A program made the translations under genes and the position numbers. From contig NC_058055.1 in assembly GCF_020085105.1 (NCBI RefSeq), positions 21,991,822 through 22,055,821 of the forward strand: a stretch of 64,000 nt of DNA, in the 5' to 3' direction. The notes beneath the pieces were generated by a model, which had not been told where the DNA came from, ran no database searches, and worked only from the letters and a program-made list of their open reading frames with translations. Numbering within the stretch: the first letter of the stretch is position 1; each line of letters starts with the position of its first letter. Below are positions 11,401 through 24,500 of this stretch, piece after piece. The stretch is from Siniperca chuatsi (lineage: Eukaryota > Chordata > Actinopteri > Centrarchiformes > Sinipercidae).

Positions 11401-14400
11401 CTATAAAAGTCCCAAAAAACTTTCTGATGGCCCAGGAACTCTCAGGGCAGAGTTTGAAAAAATAGTAAAAATAAATAAATAAAACTAATGGTTGTAACTT
11501 GTGTACAGCTTCATTCACACAGTAAACCACTCGGGGGGGCAGAAATAACTATACAATTTTCACCTGTTGTCCTCAGGTCATAGTAAGGGATACATAGAAA
11601 ACTCTTTTTACTAAAATAAGCAGTACATTTTAGCTACGTGTTTACCTGCTGCTGGTACTGTCCACGCTACAAACTTTTGTTTCCTTGTGCATTACTGGCT
11701 TAAACATACAATAATAATACAAACAAAAGCTACAAATTCATACGTGACTTTAAGACATTTTGTGTGTTCTGTACCTGTCTCTGCAATGCCAATGTTCAGG
11801 ATGGTGGTCTTGTGTTTCTGTGGGAAGTCCTCAGCAGCAGCTTTGAAGCTTAAAGTGCCGTCCTCCTTTTTGATCATTTTGAAGATACGAATGGTATCTC
11901 CATTGGCCAACCAGGTGATAAAGGCCCTGCAGTAACAAGGTGAGGGTCAGTGAAGGAGGTGGTGGGATTATCAGGTATCCAAAAATTACCTCAAGATGAA
12001 CCCGTGCCATTTCTGTTTGACAAACGCAGAATTTTACACATGTATTACCGGGTGCAGTGAGTAAATGACTTTACTTTTGGGTCTTGAAAAGGTAAAGTCA
12101 TTAACATTCCTTTAAATGAAGCAGACCTGATTTACTTCAGTAAAGAACTTCTGATCTATTTTTGGCTGAGATTACTGCTGGAACAATTAACCAATTAATA
12201 GACTGACAAAAAATTTATCTACTTAATAATATCATTGTATATTGAAGGGTTTTGGACTGTTTGTCGTACAAAACAAGAAATCTGAAGATGTCTACTTCAG
12301 CTCTAGGAACACACCCACCTTCTTTCCCACCCATTTTTTCGGTTATCCCTCAATAAAACATGGTGAGACAACTGTTGAAATTGAAATTATTATGGGTTTT
12401 CTGGCTACATCTAATAGTATTGATTACTGTATACAGTATATGGTTATGTTTGTCTGCTTTTACTTATCTGAGACCTCAGATTGTAAATATCTAGTCATAC
12501 TTGACACTGACTGCAACTCTAGTGACAAAATCACCCATCATACAGCTACAAAACAATGAATCAATCAATCAAAGAAATAACCACCAAATTAATCAATAAC
12601 AAAAAGTAACTGTTAGTAGCAGCGCTAGCTGAGATGGCTGATGTGGTGGTGGAGAAGCTAACACGCTGTGTTGATGTTTGTACAAATTAAGTCAAATGAG
12701 GTAGGAGAGAGGGAGAGACCTGGAGTCCGGGCTGAAACGGACTAATGTGGCGTGATCCAGCTCCACATTGGCCCTCAGACACTTGTGTTCCCGCTCCAGG
12801 AAGTCTTTGGTGCTCCAGATCCGGACGGTGCGGTCATCAGCGCATGACGCCAGGTATTTCCCGTTACTGCTGAAATCAAGGCATGTCACATTCCCGCTGT
12901 GGCTCTGAAAAGAACATGGACACAAACACACATGTGCAAAAAGAATGGCTTTGGAGAAGGAGCCTAAAGTGAGACATAATTTGTTCCTACTGAAGATGTA
13001 AATCTTTAAAAACAGATCACAAATACACTCAGCTGCCAGTTAAAAGTAATCTCCCAAAAAAAAATCCTATTTTCATGGCAGTTATATGTTATTAATGTTG
13101 TTTTTGTTCAAACTGCTTTAGAGAGGTGCTGATTCAACTTAATGGCCATTTTGGAGGCTGCAGTTTGTGGTGCGGTTGGATTGCACACCTGAGAGATGTT
13201 TCTAATATCTTGTCCACCCCATTTATATCAATGAGGGTAGACTAAATATAAACACTAAATAGAAACAGGGCCCTTTTGGACCTTTGAAGTGTTCATAACT
13301 ACAGACATGTCCCTGAACAACAATCCTTGTTGTACTCAGAGGCTCTTACAATGTGTGTGTTTTACAGCAGTGTCTTTGTGTGTTCCAGTTCACCTTCAGT
13401 GAGGATGCCAACAGCGGATGGCTGAAAGTGTGCTGTGAAGCTTTTTCCTTACGGCTGCGCTGCTGCTTCTCCTGCTTCGGTTTCTTGGATGCAGGGCCTT
13501 TCACAACACTGCCTTCAGCTGAGAGACAATGCACACGGCTACTGAAGAACATTTGAATTCATGATACTGTAGCATAGGCATCACATGACCAAAACTAATT
13601 CAAATCTCAAGGCAAATCTCTGCATTTGTCACTGTTGTAGAAGGAATCTGACGCACAGGATAACACACATGCAGGTTGTAGCATCTCGTAACAGACAACA
13701 AACATAAGCTCTGAAGTAGTAATAACGTTTTAGATACTAAAAATGTAAAGAGTTTTCCTGCACGCACTCTTTCTTTCTGCAAACTCTAAATAAACTGAAC
13801 TGATGTCTTTGTAGTTGATGTATTTGTTTGTAATGCAATACTTAGGTTTTAACTACAGCTTAGTAACGGGGGAAAGGTCCCTAATAGTGATGGACGTTTT
13901 GTGAACTTCAGAGAGGTCAAAGGAAGTCATAATCAAATTTTCGTCTATGATTGTTTACACAATAAACAGGCACTGGCTAGACAGAAAACACTCATCCAAT
14001 TGGTCCGTCAATATAACCTATGCCGATTGGCTAACGACAAATGACAGTCGCTCAAAGTTGCTTCAGTTTCCATTACTCACTTCATAAATCCGCGTGTTTG
14101 TGTGTACGAGCGGTTAACCCCGCAGACACACTACTCTCCTGTTCACACTCGTTATGAATGAATACAGCAGAAGCCACGCGCGTGTGCCACAGACCGTAGA
14201 GATAGTGATAGAGTCGGTGACTCACCGTCCTCCCTACAGTCGCCGCTTCGGCTAGAGTTACGTTAGCTAGTATGACTCTTACCGGCAAACTCCGCTGCCT
14301 GTTCTAGTTCCTCCCTTATTTCTTCTTTCCGTCTGCCCACCGCTAATGCAACGAGAATAACCAGTGCTCCCAGTAACAAAGTCAAGGCGACCAACGCAGC

Positions 14401-14409
14401 AACCTCCAT
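8408..14409 (-). CDS. tbl2: Transducin beta-like protein 2 (7 exons, 442 aa)
   Basis: This is a WD40-repeat protein of the ER membrane, linked in mammals to PERK/ATF4 stress signalling. Exons: 14409-14283, 13518-13394, 12904-12720, 11926-11775, 10665-10539, 9614-9462, 8867-8408, total 1329 nt, phase-consistent. Residues about 1-27 form one hydrophobic anchor (MEVAALVALVTLLLGALVIL), then a basic linker (KKPKQEKQQRSRKEK). WD units follow, with ADDRTVRIWSTKDF, NGDTIRIFKM, TPDVKVWEVCFGK, KDGTWKLWNTDVEYKKQQDP and CSGDKAIRVFHNAPGYRA. The last is a C-terminal coiled coil (QRLQQQIKEAQSAL). Human TBL2 has 447 residues, so this looks complete. An NRF1-type site and a (CTT)n repeat lie just upstream of the ATG. 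Confidence 0.96.
8943..9402 (+). repeat. MITE copy (right part) with a nested LINE-tail insertion
   Basis: It starts with CTCTGAAGCTCACTAATTAACATG and ends with CTATTCCTTTAA, matching the right half of the 36444-36938 element. About 9165-9215 (AGTTTCCCTACGGGGATCAATAAAG...) interrupts it and matches, inverted, the piece at 15755-15800. It lies in tbl2 intron 6. Confidence 0.6.
10027..10335. repeat. MITE with GTTCAGACC inverted ends plus adjoining dispersed repeat
   Basis: GCTGTGTTCAGACC (10029-10041) and GGTCTGAACC (10155-10163) form inverted ends. The next stretch, ATAGACTGTATATAAGGATGG to about 10335, resembles a dispersed fish repeat. It lies in tbl2 intron 5. Confidence 0.5.
12184..12300. 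repeat. Fragment of the GGGCTGCAAC / ATTAATCGATTA MITE family
   Basis: AATTAACCAATTAATAGACTGAC and the following AACAAGAAATCTGAAGATGTC resemble the inner part of the elements at 16213 and 61360. The ends are not preserved. It lies in tbl2 intron 3. Confidence 0.4.
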
Positions 14410-14479
14410 ATCGAAAGCTGTCTGCCACGTACTTTACACCGCTAACGTCTACTTTGCTACAACTCACTACTGCGGGCAC

Positions 14480-14490
14480 TGCGCATGCGT
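14480..14490. promoter_or_regulatory. NRF1-like site in tbl2 promoter
   Basis: TGCGCATGCGT is a near-perfect match to the palindromic NRF1 site (YGCGCAYGCGCR). It lies 71 nt upstream of the tbl2 ATG, the usual place for this site in housekeeping promoters. Binding is inferred. Confidence 0.6.
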
Positions 14491-14499
14491 ACCAAATCT

Positions 14500-14590
14500 T
14501 CTTCTTCGTCTTTTTTCTTCTTCTTCGATTTTATTGTCTAATCGGCAAAGAGAGGGCCGCCATTACCGCTACCCCTAACGGACTGGAGCT
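14500..14590 (+). repeat. (CTT)n...CCGCCATTACCGC short repeat, copy A (tbl2 start)
   Basis: A CTTCTTCTTCG-type run is followed about 50 nt later by GGGCCGCCATTACCGCTACCC and CTAACGGACTGGAG. The same layout occurs at 29882, 46722 and, inverted, 47098, each time near a gene start. Confidence 0.6.
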
Positions 14591-16212
14591 GGGAGCCGTA
14601 AGTAAGCAGAAAACAAAACAAAAACGAATTTCTCTCTGCTAAACCTGTCTTTATGTAAGTATAAATACCACAGTGTAAAAATCTGTCTGTCTGCCCCCCT
14701 ACAAACTGTCACAAGATAAATCTGGAGGGTCATGAGATGACTAATGGGGTAGGAAAGACCTGCTATAGACATTTCTATTATTTTTTTGGGACTATTTTTC
14801 TCTAATATTGGATAATTTTAACTGTCTGGACCGTGAACAGTTATTGAAATGAAACCATGTGAGAAGCTTAAAGGGGAAATCATTCTTTGTTGGAACTGCT
14901 AACAATTCATAGACATCTCAAACGTGACAAGGGAATCACTGGTTAAATCTTTAACATTGTGTTGTATTTTAGTTAATCATATGATTTTTAACATCTTAAT
15001 CTGCAAAGTAACTAGAAACTAAAGCTGTCAGACAAATGTAGTGGAGTAAAAAGTACAATATTTCTACTCCAATATTAAGGAGTACAAATATAAAGCAGCA
15101 TAAAATGGAAATACTCAAGTAAAGTACAAGTACCTCAAAAATGTACCACTTTCCCAATCGCATTATTATAACTAATAAATATATCCTTATAGATCATTGT
15201 GTAGGGTTTTCTGTTTCTTGTATTGATCTACAAATGAATTAATTAAAAATGTCAAATCCCTTCTTACTATTTAATTAATTTAATTATGACATGAGCTGTA
15301 TGGGTGGTGTATCTCGAGTGGGTTTTGGTGGGCCGGTCTGAGTCAAAAGTAGATGGCTGTGTTTTATTCCCAGTCCGTACCGGTACAGCTATATTTCGTA
15401 GTCCCACGTGGGATTGGTGTGTTGTGTTGAAATGTTTGGCATGACAGAAATAAAAACTAAAATGATACAGATGCAGCATGCCTTGTTGTAATGTCAATCT
15501 TTAAGTTGTTGCTTGATTTGTTGGGAGTGCCCAGTAGCAAAACAAAATCCCACAAAGGGGCTCCACAGACAGTATGCATTCATGTCCTTTTTTCAAATAC
15601 CACCTCCCTCACCTCAAACAAAACAATAAGTGCAAAACAAATATCTTGGAAAAGTACAGGCCATGTGGGTCAGGGTCTGTGGACATTAAAATGTGATGAG
15701 AAATTGAGGATCCTGACATACTGTACATGTGCATGAGTGCAGCTTGACAGAAATCAGAAATACTTTATTGATCCCCGAGGGGAAACTCTTTCGTTACAGT
15801 GAAGTAACGGTGCATTGATCAAAGACTGATACCTGGTTATACTACATTAAAGCAGGATTTGTCAGCCTCATGAAAATCACAAGGACTTGAATGGATATCC
15901 TGGTCATCTGGGAACAGGTTTGTAAAAATATTTAGATTTCATTACATGTTTCATTCAGAAAGCTGTGTGCTTAGTTAGTTAACATTACACAGCTCTTAAG
16001 ACAGTATCGTTTCATGTTGCTCCTCTTTAGACTTCAATGAATACTGAACGTGCACGTTCATTCAAAACCTTGGAAATAGTAGTTTGATAATCTCAAGATT
16101 ATTTTGTCAAATCATCATCAGTTCAGTCAATTGCATAACAGCTCTAAATAATTTTTAGCAATGTGTTTTCAGTTTTTTTCCCATGTGAATGCACAATGGC
16201 AGAGGCTCATTG

Positions 16213-16462
16213 TAGGGCTGCAACTATTATTTTCATTATCGATTAATCTGCTTTTCAACAGTTCAAAACCCCAAAAGGTATTCAGTTTACCGTTATATAT
16301 GACAATGAAAAACTTCATATTGTCTCATTTAAGCAGATCGAGCCTGTGAATGTTTGATATTTTTGCTTTAAAAATAACCAAAATGATTAATCAAAGTAGT
16401 TGCAGATTAATTTTTTTTTGTCGATCGACTTATCTATTAATTAACTAACCGTTGCAGGTCTA
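16213..16462. repeat. MITE, TAGGGCTGCAAC family, near-complete
   Basis: The ends TAGGGCTGCAACT (16213) and GTTGCAGGTCTA (16451-16462) are inverted copies. Inside are ATTATCGATTAATCTGC and GATTAATCAAAGTAGTTGCAG, typical of an abundant non-autonomous fish DNA element. It has no coding capacity. Confidence 0.75.
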
Positions 16463-18520
16463 GCTCACTGGTGTACTGGACCTTGGCAAAATCCATGTTT
16501 GGTGGTTGTACATATCCTATTCTCTACTTTGAAACGGACTCTTGCTAGAACTGACAGTTTAGCCGTTTTGTTAAAGTTCTGCCGTTATCTAAAAAAGGAA
16601 AAAGGTAAACTTATGTTAAAGAGCGGTATAAATTAACTGGCATAAGTCAGTAAAACTAAAAGATCACAAAAGACAGCAATACAAATGACATGAGCTGTGT
16701 CCCAAATCCAGACTACATACTAATTCTAAGCAGGTTTTGAGTGTGTAATGTGTTCACACTGGAAAAGTGACGAAATGTATTATATTACAAACAGTGTGAA
16801 CTAAAAAACCCCCCTGATTTTTCAGTGTAGTTGACTATTTCCCCATCAATATAATGCGCAAAAAGGAAAAGGAAACGCTGTTCACAGCTGCAAAAACTGG
16901 ACACTTTTTGTTGATAATTAATAAATAATTGATGATTTTTTGGAGAAGCACTTAGCTTTCTTTTTTTGTTAAGTTTAATTAGCAGTGGCATTTTAAAGTC
17001 ATTGTCTTACTTTGCGTGGTGTACATAATGCATAATTTCCTGTTGGTATAATACAGTACTAAAAATAAAAGTATGTTGATTTCTTGTATACTAACAACAA
17101 AAACAGTATACCATTAATATTAGTATATACTGTATACAGTTAGTATGTTGAAAGTTCTGAATCTACGACCACTCTTGTGTTCTTGTTGGAACATCCACGT
17201 CCAAAATTCAGTTTTTATTGATTCAAAATTAACCATCAAAAACTGCATCAGATAATGCTCACTATTCACAAGAAGTGATTATTACTGAGAACAGAAATCA
17301 TTTTAATAAAATAACTGACTGCCAACATAAATGGATTTACAATCCCTGCAACATAGTGAGAATTTCTGTAATTACCAAGCAGATAAGTGTTTCCAACATG
17401 ACAGATCGCATTTTTAGTAAATCTGATGTTAGGTTCATGTGGTGTAATTTATTATAACAGTGATATTTCAGAAGTGGGGATAATGTGTTGCTGTGCAGAT
17501 GTTTAAAAACTCACTGTATTTATTAAGGTACATCTGTACTAACAGTAGTTGAAAGTAAATCTAATTGATCTTTTTCAGTGAATTAACACAGATTCAGTGC
17601 CTGGAGTAAAGAGAGGTAGTCTGGCACAAACAAACACATCTCAGGATTTAAAGATGAGATAAAGATCACAGATTATTTTCACAGGCAAGAAGTTGAAGAA
17701 TTGGCTTTGGTTTGTCAGACCCGACCTGCTAGTTACATCAGTGTTGGCAATCACTATCAAAAAAGGCCGTCCACAGGAGGACTCTGGGAATGCTTGCAAT
17801 GACAAAGAGTATGAAACAAGAACACAAGGGTCTGCACTAACTACATTAAGACATTTACTAAATTGACCTTCAAGTGCAGAAACACATCATTCATTTACAG
17901 GGTCAGAGAGCCAATTAAAAAAATAATTTAAAATGCAAACGTCTCATAACTTTACATTTACACTGCAGTGTTGTGTACCTTATCTGAATCAACTGTGCAT
18001 TTCACCCTATTCAGACTCATTCAGATAATGTACTCAAACATTTGGTAACATACAAACCAGTGAGCGCTTCACGTAAAAAAATAAATGTTTGAGCCAAGGC
18101 TCCATGTCTTTGCCTAACTCAACTTTCTCCTTAAGACGAACCAATGGGAGTGTCCACATACTGTAAAAGGAAAAAGAACTTTGGATATGCTTTTGTTCAG
18201 AATCAAACTATTCAATGTCTTTTCCCCCTCTTCAAGTATAGTACATTGTTATCGATTCTGTTTCCTCACTGCTACATTCCCTCACTGGGTCATGTAGTCA
18301 TCCAGGCAGCATGATCTCAGCAAGCTGTTGTGCTCTTTCTAACTCCTCTGCAAACACGTTTTGAGCCAGTACAACCCACTGGAGGAGGGGAAGGAAGCAG
18401 AGGGCATGGTGGTGGCCTGGGTGGGGCATGTTGGGCTTAGAACAGAGCAATGTTAGCCAGATTAGCCATAGCAGCAACCGCTGAAGTCCTCTGAAAGCAG
18501 TGCTGGACACATGTAGCAGG

Positions 18521-21500
18521 TTACTTCTTCCTGTTGTGTTGCCTCCGCGCCTGCAGCCTCTGGCGTGCCCCAGATGGCTTTGATCCGGCTCCAATAGAGA
18601 AAGAGGGAGTCGCTGGAGACCCTGATAATAAAACACACAGGACGTGTCATTTCTAAGGACCAACATTAACATTTCTTTCTACTTATAACATTTGACTGCT
18701 TTAACTAGGGTTGCATCCAAATTTTCAGTGATTCACCTGAAACAGCTTCTGTATTATATTTAGTTAGGGGTCAGATATACTCCAAAATGGACAGTGGACA
18801 TACATGTGATTCTGTTTGTACAGATCACGCGGTCATACATTTTGGGCTGCACACTTTGCAAGAGCGTCTCTACAGCATGGATCCTGAAACCACATTGGTG
18901 ATCACACTGAATGGCGAAAGAGTAAGCAGTGCCAGAGTCTTGATAAAGCATGAGGGAGTGACGTAAGGATGAGGGCCCAAAACCACAGTAACAAATGCGA
19001 GACAGCATGCAATAGCAACAGCCCCCGAAACCCAATTTTTTCAGCCGTTTTTCCACAAACCCAGATTAGCCGACTTTAATAGCGTGAATACATTCGTTTC
19101 CGCTGAAGCCTCACAGCAGTAGATATCCCCACGAGCCGCACCGTTGACGCCCCCCAATACTAAGCTGTGTTTTGCGTTAAACACAGGTGTGGTTGTGCTG
19201 GTGACTAAAAAGAAAGCTCTGTCTTTAAATGTTATTCTTGTTCAGCTTTCACTACTTTTGTAGGTCTGTGGTTTGGAGTTTAGTTTTACTCCTACATTCC
19301 CGTTCGATATCAGCCTCACTTTACTGTTAACCAGTTATTTTCAGCTGTACTGGAGCTTTGTTAAGTTACTGTTGATGCAAACCAAACATTTCCAGCTGCT
19401 GTGGCTTTGCATTTTCACCGGCGAACCAGCAGGAAATTTTGATTGCGTAGAAGTTATAGGAAATGTGATGTGTTTGTCACCAAGTTAGCAGAACTTTGTT
19501 AGCAGTGCTATTCTTCAATAAAAATAGGTCCACATAACAAGATATATTCTGAGCTATAATTAGTTTTAATATTGTAGGAATAGTACAAGCAGAGAAAACC
19601 ACAGTGAGTTGTTGTGAGTCTACGGCTCTTCATCTATCTGCTACGGCTACTTTTACTTGTCTGTGCAGTGCTGTGGAAACTGAATAGTCGTCGTTGCTCA
19701 GGGCTCTGGTGGGCTCAAGTATCACCACCCTAATCAAAAAACAACATTAATGACCTACCAAAAGGAACAGCATTGAAGCCTTGGACTGGAGTTCCAGGAC
19801 TTCCAAAGGGAATTGGACCTGCAGCAGCACTCTGGCCGAAGGATGGGGTAGACGTCCCTGCGGAGAAAGCAGCACACAACTTGATTATACCAAACAAACA
19901 ACGGGGCTAAACCACTAAATTCTACTAGGACATAAACAAACGTAGACCACTTCTTGAAGCAACACCAAAATATCACTCAGAGCTACGTCATTTCATTATC
20001 ATTTACAGCATTCTCATACAGTCAAAAGACTAACATGTTTCCAAATTATTGCAGTTAACTTCAAATAAAAAAAGCTGCATACTCTCACATACCTTTCTCT
20101 GCTTTTTTGTTCTGTCAGACAGTGACCTTCATCAAGACCAATTCACTGAACTGCCAGTTATATTTAATTACAATTAAATGGACTAAAAACACGAGTGAAT
20201 GGTTTGACACAGCGTACTGGAGTAAGAGCCTTAAAATAGTGCGTGAGTCTAGAATCTATTCTGAATCAAATCGTGAAACCAAGAAAGCTTCCCACCAGCA
20301 CTTATTAATCTATCTAAATCTAAATTAATTAAAGTATTCTGTTTGGGAATCAGAGAGCAGTTAATCAGAACATGCAGGCTTTATGTAAATACTTTGATGC
20401 CATAGAGGATTTGTCTGTCTGCAAATGCCATACCCTATCATATTTTAATAACTGTGAAAGCCAAAATTGTGTTTGTGACTCTTTTAGAAATCTCACTGTA
20501 GAACCCTTCTGAAGCTGGCTTTAAAATATAAACAAGCAAAACAAAACAGCTGCCTTTATTCCTTACCAAAAGCTGGTTTGTCAGTAGCAGCAGCCCCAAA
20601 GTTGAAGCCTCCCATCTGCGGTGCAGGATTATTGGAGACTGGTGTTCCAAACTGGGGGCATGGCATACCAGCACCAAAGTTAAATCCACTGGGTGCTGGC
20701 TGAGCAGGGCCGGAGGGAGCCTGCTGAGGAGCAGCACTGCCAAATGTAAAGGTGGCTGAGGAGGAGCTCTGAGTCTGGGGTGCTGCACCAAAGCTCGGTG
20801 CAGCTGAGGGTGCAGCTGAAGGAGCGGTGGTTCCACCGAAAGCAAAACCAGTGGAGCTGGCTCCAAACGTTGGTTTAGCTGGGGTCCCGAAGCTGGCTGC
20901 TGTAGTGACAGCAACTGTCCCAAAGGAGAAAGGGGGTGGGGCGGGGTTAGAGGCAGGTGTGGATGATGCTCCGCTGTTTCCAAAGGTGAACGGTTTTGAC
21001 GGTGCTGCTGAGGAGCCGAAGGTTGACTGCGCTGCTGGCGCTTGAAAAATGTTGAAAGTGGATTGGGTGGTGGCGGCAACAGTGGTGGAGGCTGTGTTGG
21101 CCATGGCAAAACCTCCAAATGAAGCAGTGGTTGTGTTCTGGGTGGGTGCTGCCTGGCCAAAGGAGAATACCTTCTGGTTGGCTGTTTGAGGGTCTGGCTG
21201 CGTGGCACCAAATGCAAAGGTGCTGTTGCTGGAGGTTGTAGTAGCAGCAGTGGGGGCAGCTGCAGCTGCAGTAGTGGTGGTAGCAGTTCCAAACTGAAAT
21301 GTACTCCCTGTATTAGGGGCCTGCACTGAGGCTGAGCTGGTACTTGTTGTGGATGGTGCTGACCAGTTTCCAAAGAGGGACTTCACAGCCAGCTGGGCTG
21401 CAGGCTTTGTGGTGGGGGTGTTGATCAAGCCAGGAAAAACTGATGGGGCAACTGTGGTGCTGCTTGTTGATCCACCAAACATTGAGGATGTACTTGAAGA

Positions 21501-24500
21501 AACTGTAGAGGCTGGGTTGGTGGTTGTGAGGGATGGAGGCTGTCCAAAGCCGGCACCTGCAGTGGTGCTTCCAAAGATGGGTGTGAAATTTTGGACAGGA
21601 GGTTTGCTCTCTGGGGTTGATGTAGCTGAGGAGGTGGTGGTGACGGCAAAGATAGGCTTGAACCCTGAAACCAGCAGAGGGTTGGTGGTACTGACAGACC
21701 CTGAGCTGCTGGCTGGGGCGGTAGCAGTAGCCGGGTTAGAGGCTGAAGAAGCAGTGGGGGTGCTGGTCTGGCTCGCCATTCCAAACAGGCCTGCTCCTGC
21801 TACAGGTGGAGTGCTGCTGGAAGCCTTGGAGACCTGACCCAGGACCTGAGTAAAGGCAGAGGGCTGCTCCACACCAGCAGAGGAGGAGACTGGGTAGGCA
21901 GGAGGGAGCTGTGGGGCATCCACTGTAGTCGAAACCTTCAGGTTTAAGCCACTTGCTTGAACCGGTGTGGTTGATGCAGACACTACAAACACAACAAGCC
22001 AATTATGGAAGGAAAAGCATACCAGAATGTGGATGATCAATACATGTCATGAAATATATGGGATGTTCTGTATGTAAGATATATTAAATGTGACTATTGT
22101 TTAAAACTTTAAAATAGTAACAGAACAAAGAAAAAGATTAAAAGACAAATTGAAAATGAGATGTGATGTGTCTTTTTCTCTTTTTTTTATTCTGCGTTCG
22201 GGATTTTTAACCTGCTAATTTAAAAAAAGAAAAGAAAGAACAACTTATCTATAGTTTTGAGCTTTAAAAAACAAAAACAGGAATTAATCTGTTTCCAAAT
22301 CCAAAAACCAGGTGAAAATCAGATCGCAAAAAATCCTGGGTGAAAATGTGATTTTAAAAATACTATTTGTAGCCTGTAAATTTTTAGTTTAACCACTTTT
22401 TATTGTGGCACATAATCTGCTCATTTGTGATGTTTCCCCATTTTTCTTTCTTTCTTTCCTCTTTTCATTACTGGAAGCATAGTCTGAGCTGTTCTCATCA
22501 CAAGAGGACCAATTTTACTGTTAGCTGCAGTGCACTCTGTTGTAGTTGAAGTATTGTGAAACATACGCTCACTGCTTATCTCTCTGAGACAGATCTCTGT
22601 TACAACACATTTTCTGGATATGAATGCTAGATTATAAATGGCAACAAAAAAGTCACATCTCCTACAAGACGGCTTTGTACAGGTTGTTTATACTGCAAAG
22701 ATGACTTCAGAACTTCCCTTGGAAACAGCTTCAGTTCAGTGATCGTACCTGTAGTTGTGTTGGCAGCTGATGTGGAGCTAGCAGGAGTGCTGATCTTCAT
22801 TTTCAGAGCCTCCAGCAGTGGGTTGGAGGCTACGGGTGCTGTGCTGACGCTACTGCTTGGGCTGGGATCCAGGTTGATGACGGGGATGGCAGAGCTGGAG
22901 ACTGTGGGCAGAGGAGCTGCCAGAAGGCTACTCAGGGTGGTGGTGGTGGTAGAGCTGGTAGAGGAGGCAGGCTGGGTGAAAGTGGTGGCTGGGGGAGAGA
23001 CAGACTTCTCTGGCTCTGGAGCTAAAAAAGGACAAATCAACAGGAAGATCAGAGGTCAGGCTGGGGGTTTATCCAGTCAACAGCCACACAAGACTGGTCA
23101 AGTCTAATGGTCCTGACACACCAGCCAAAAGATAAATCACTTTATCATCTCAAACAAGCAGAAATGAATAGCTGCTTTACTATATGGAAGAATGTAACTA
23201 TTATAAAAGTTTCTCATGTTTAGTCCCACACAGTGAATAGCAACCTTGGGATAAGCCTTTAAACGATTTCATAAGAAAGATTCTCAGATGAATCAGTGGA
23301 TTTACCTCGTTCACACATATGGACTCAAAGTGGCAGGCTGTCTCTTGACTCTAAAAAGGTCTAAAGCTTGCATGCGTGTAGCAATGAGCACAAAGTTTAC
23401 ATGCTCAGCTCAGAGTGGACAGTTATTTTCTCCTGTGGCGACTTTTCCACTGTACAACCAAGTAGTTCATTTCCCGAGGGATGTGTTTCCATGTCCCAGT
23501 CGGGTATCAAACTTATATCAGAAAATTGGGAGGCGTTGACCCAAACGATGAATTTTTCCCTCCATTTTGATCGAAGAACTTTTATGTAGTTGAATTAGAG
23601 TAGTAAACAACTGTGTGTCTGTTCCCAGAGGGAATCAAAATGAGCATGACTGGTTGTTTCCACATTGTCGCTACGGTGCATCAGAATACAATACATGCAG
23701 GATATTATTTAAGGGTTATTTAGCAATGAATGGCAGCCTGTCACTCTTTTGAGTCTGTATGTGTGGATAGAGGGTAAGAGTGCAGCATGAATCAGACAGT
23801 GTAGAAGTTAAAGAAGACGAGTTAAACTGTTTATTCCTGTGGCTGCTCCTACTCACCAGGTGTCTCCAGGACCTTCTGGATCTTGCTGATGCCAGCCTTC
23901 TTCTCTTCATCTAGGTCTTTCGCAGTGATAGTGTAGCCCAGCTCTGGAGGCGGGGGCTGCAAATCAATGAGCACCAAGAGTAAAATTGAGAAATCTAGGT
24001 CACTGTAACACATGACTATATAAACAAGGGTTTCTGGGAGCATGAAGTCTGAAAACGTAGCACTCCTTACCAGAGAGATGTGATCGTCCCGGTGGCTGGA
24101 CACCAGCTGGATCTTCCGTTTTCTCTTCCCACCACTACCAGTAGAGTCTGTTGAGGTAGTGACTGGGACCTTGGGGACTGGAGTAAGTTTGGCTGCAACA
24201 TCATCATATAATAAACAATAAAACTAAATGCAACTAAAAGACAAAATACATTGTCTACTTCAATACAACACCAACAACACTGTTGAAGTTTTTGGTAGGG
24301 ATGCACTGATCCGATACGCTGGATCAGTCTCTGCACCAATACTGACCTTTTTAAGTGGATTGAGTATTGGCCAGGCGTGAAGAAGTTTCTGCATCCGTGT
24401 CTTTATAAAATTAAGTTATTCTGCTGTCAGCTACATTCACTCAGTCACGGTGGACTCAGTTTTAGTGCAGCAGCAAATCCCTGTCCTCATATTACCTTAC

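Larger units (their letters stand above)
14410..17518. other. Intergenic, tbl2 promoter side to pom121 3' side
   Basis: No gene was recognised. The first about 180 bp hold the tbl2 promoter and a (CTT)n-type repeat. Repeats further on: about 15030-15140 (GAGTACAAATATAAAGCAGC, CTCAAGTAAAGTACAAGTAC; related text at 30030-30330), 15755-15800 (LINE-tail-like CTTTATTGATCCCCGAGGGG) and the MITE at 16213-16462. AATAAA on the minus strand at 17519-17524 may end pom121, about 1 kb after its stop. Confidence 0.5.

Noticed and set aside
20438-21837. Long open frames of 311 aa (minus) and 162 aa (plus, 21349-21837) over the pom121 FG exon
   Set aside because: They are shadows of the S/T/A/P-rich, stop-poor FG-repeat exon in other frames. 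Their composition is low-complexity and no family is recognised.
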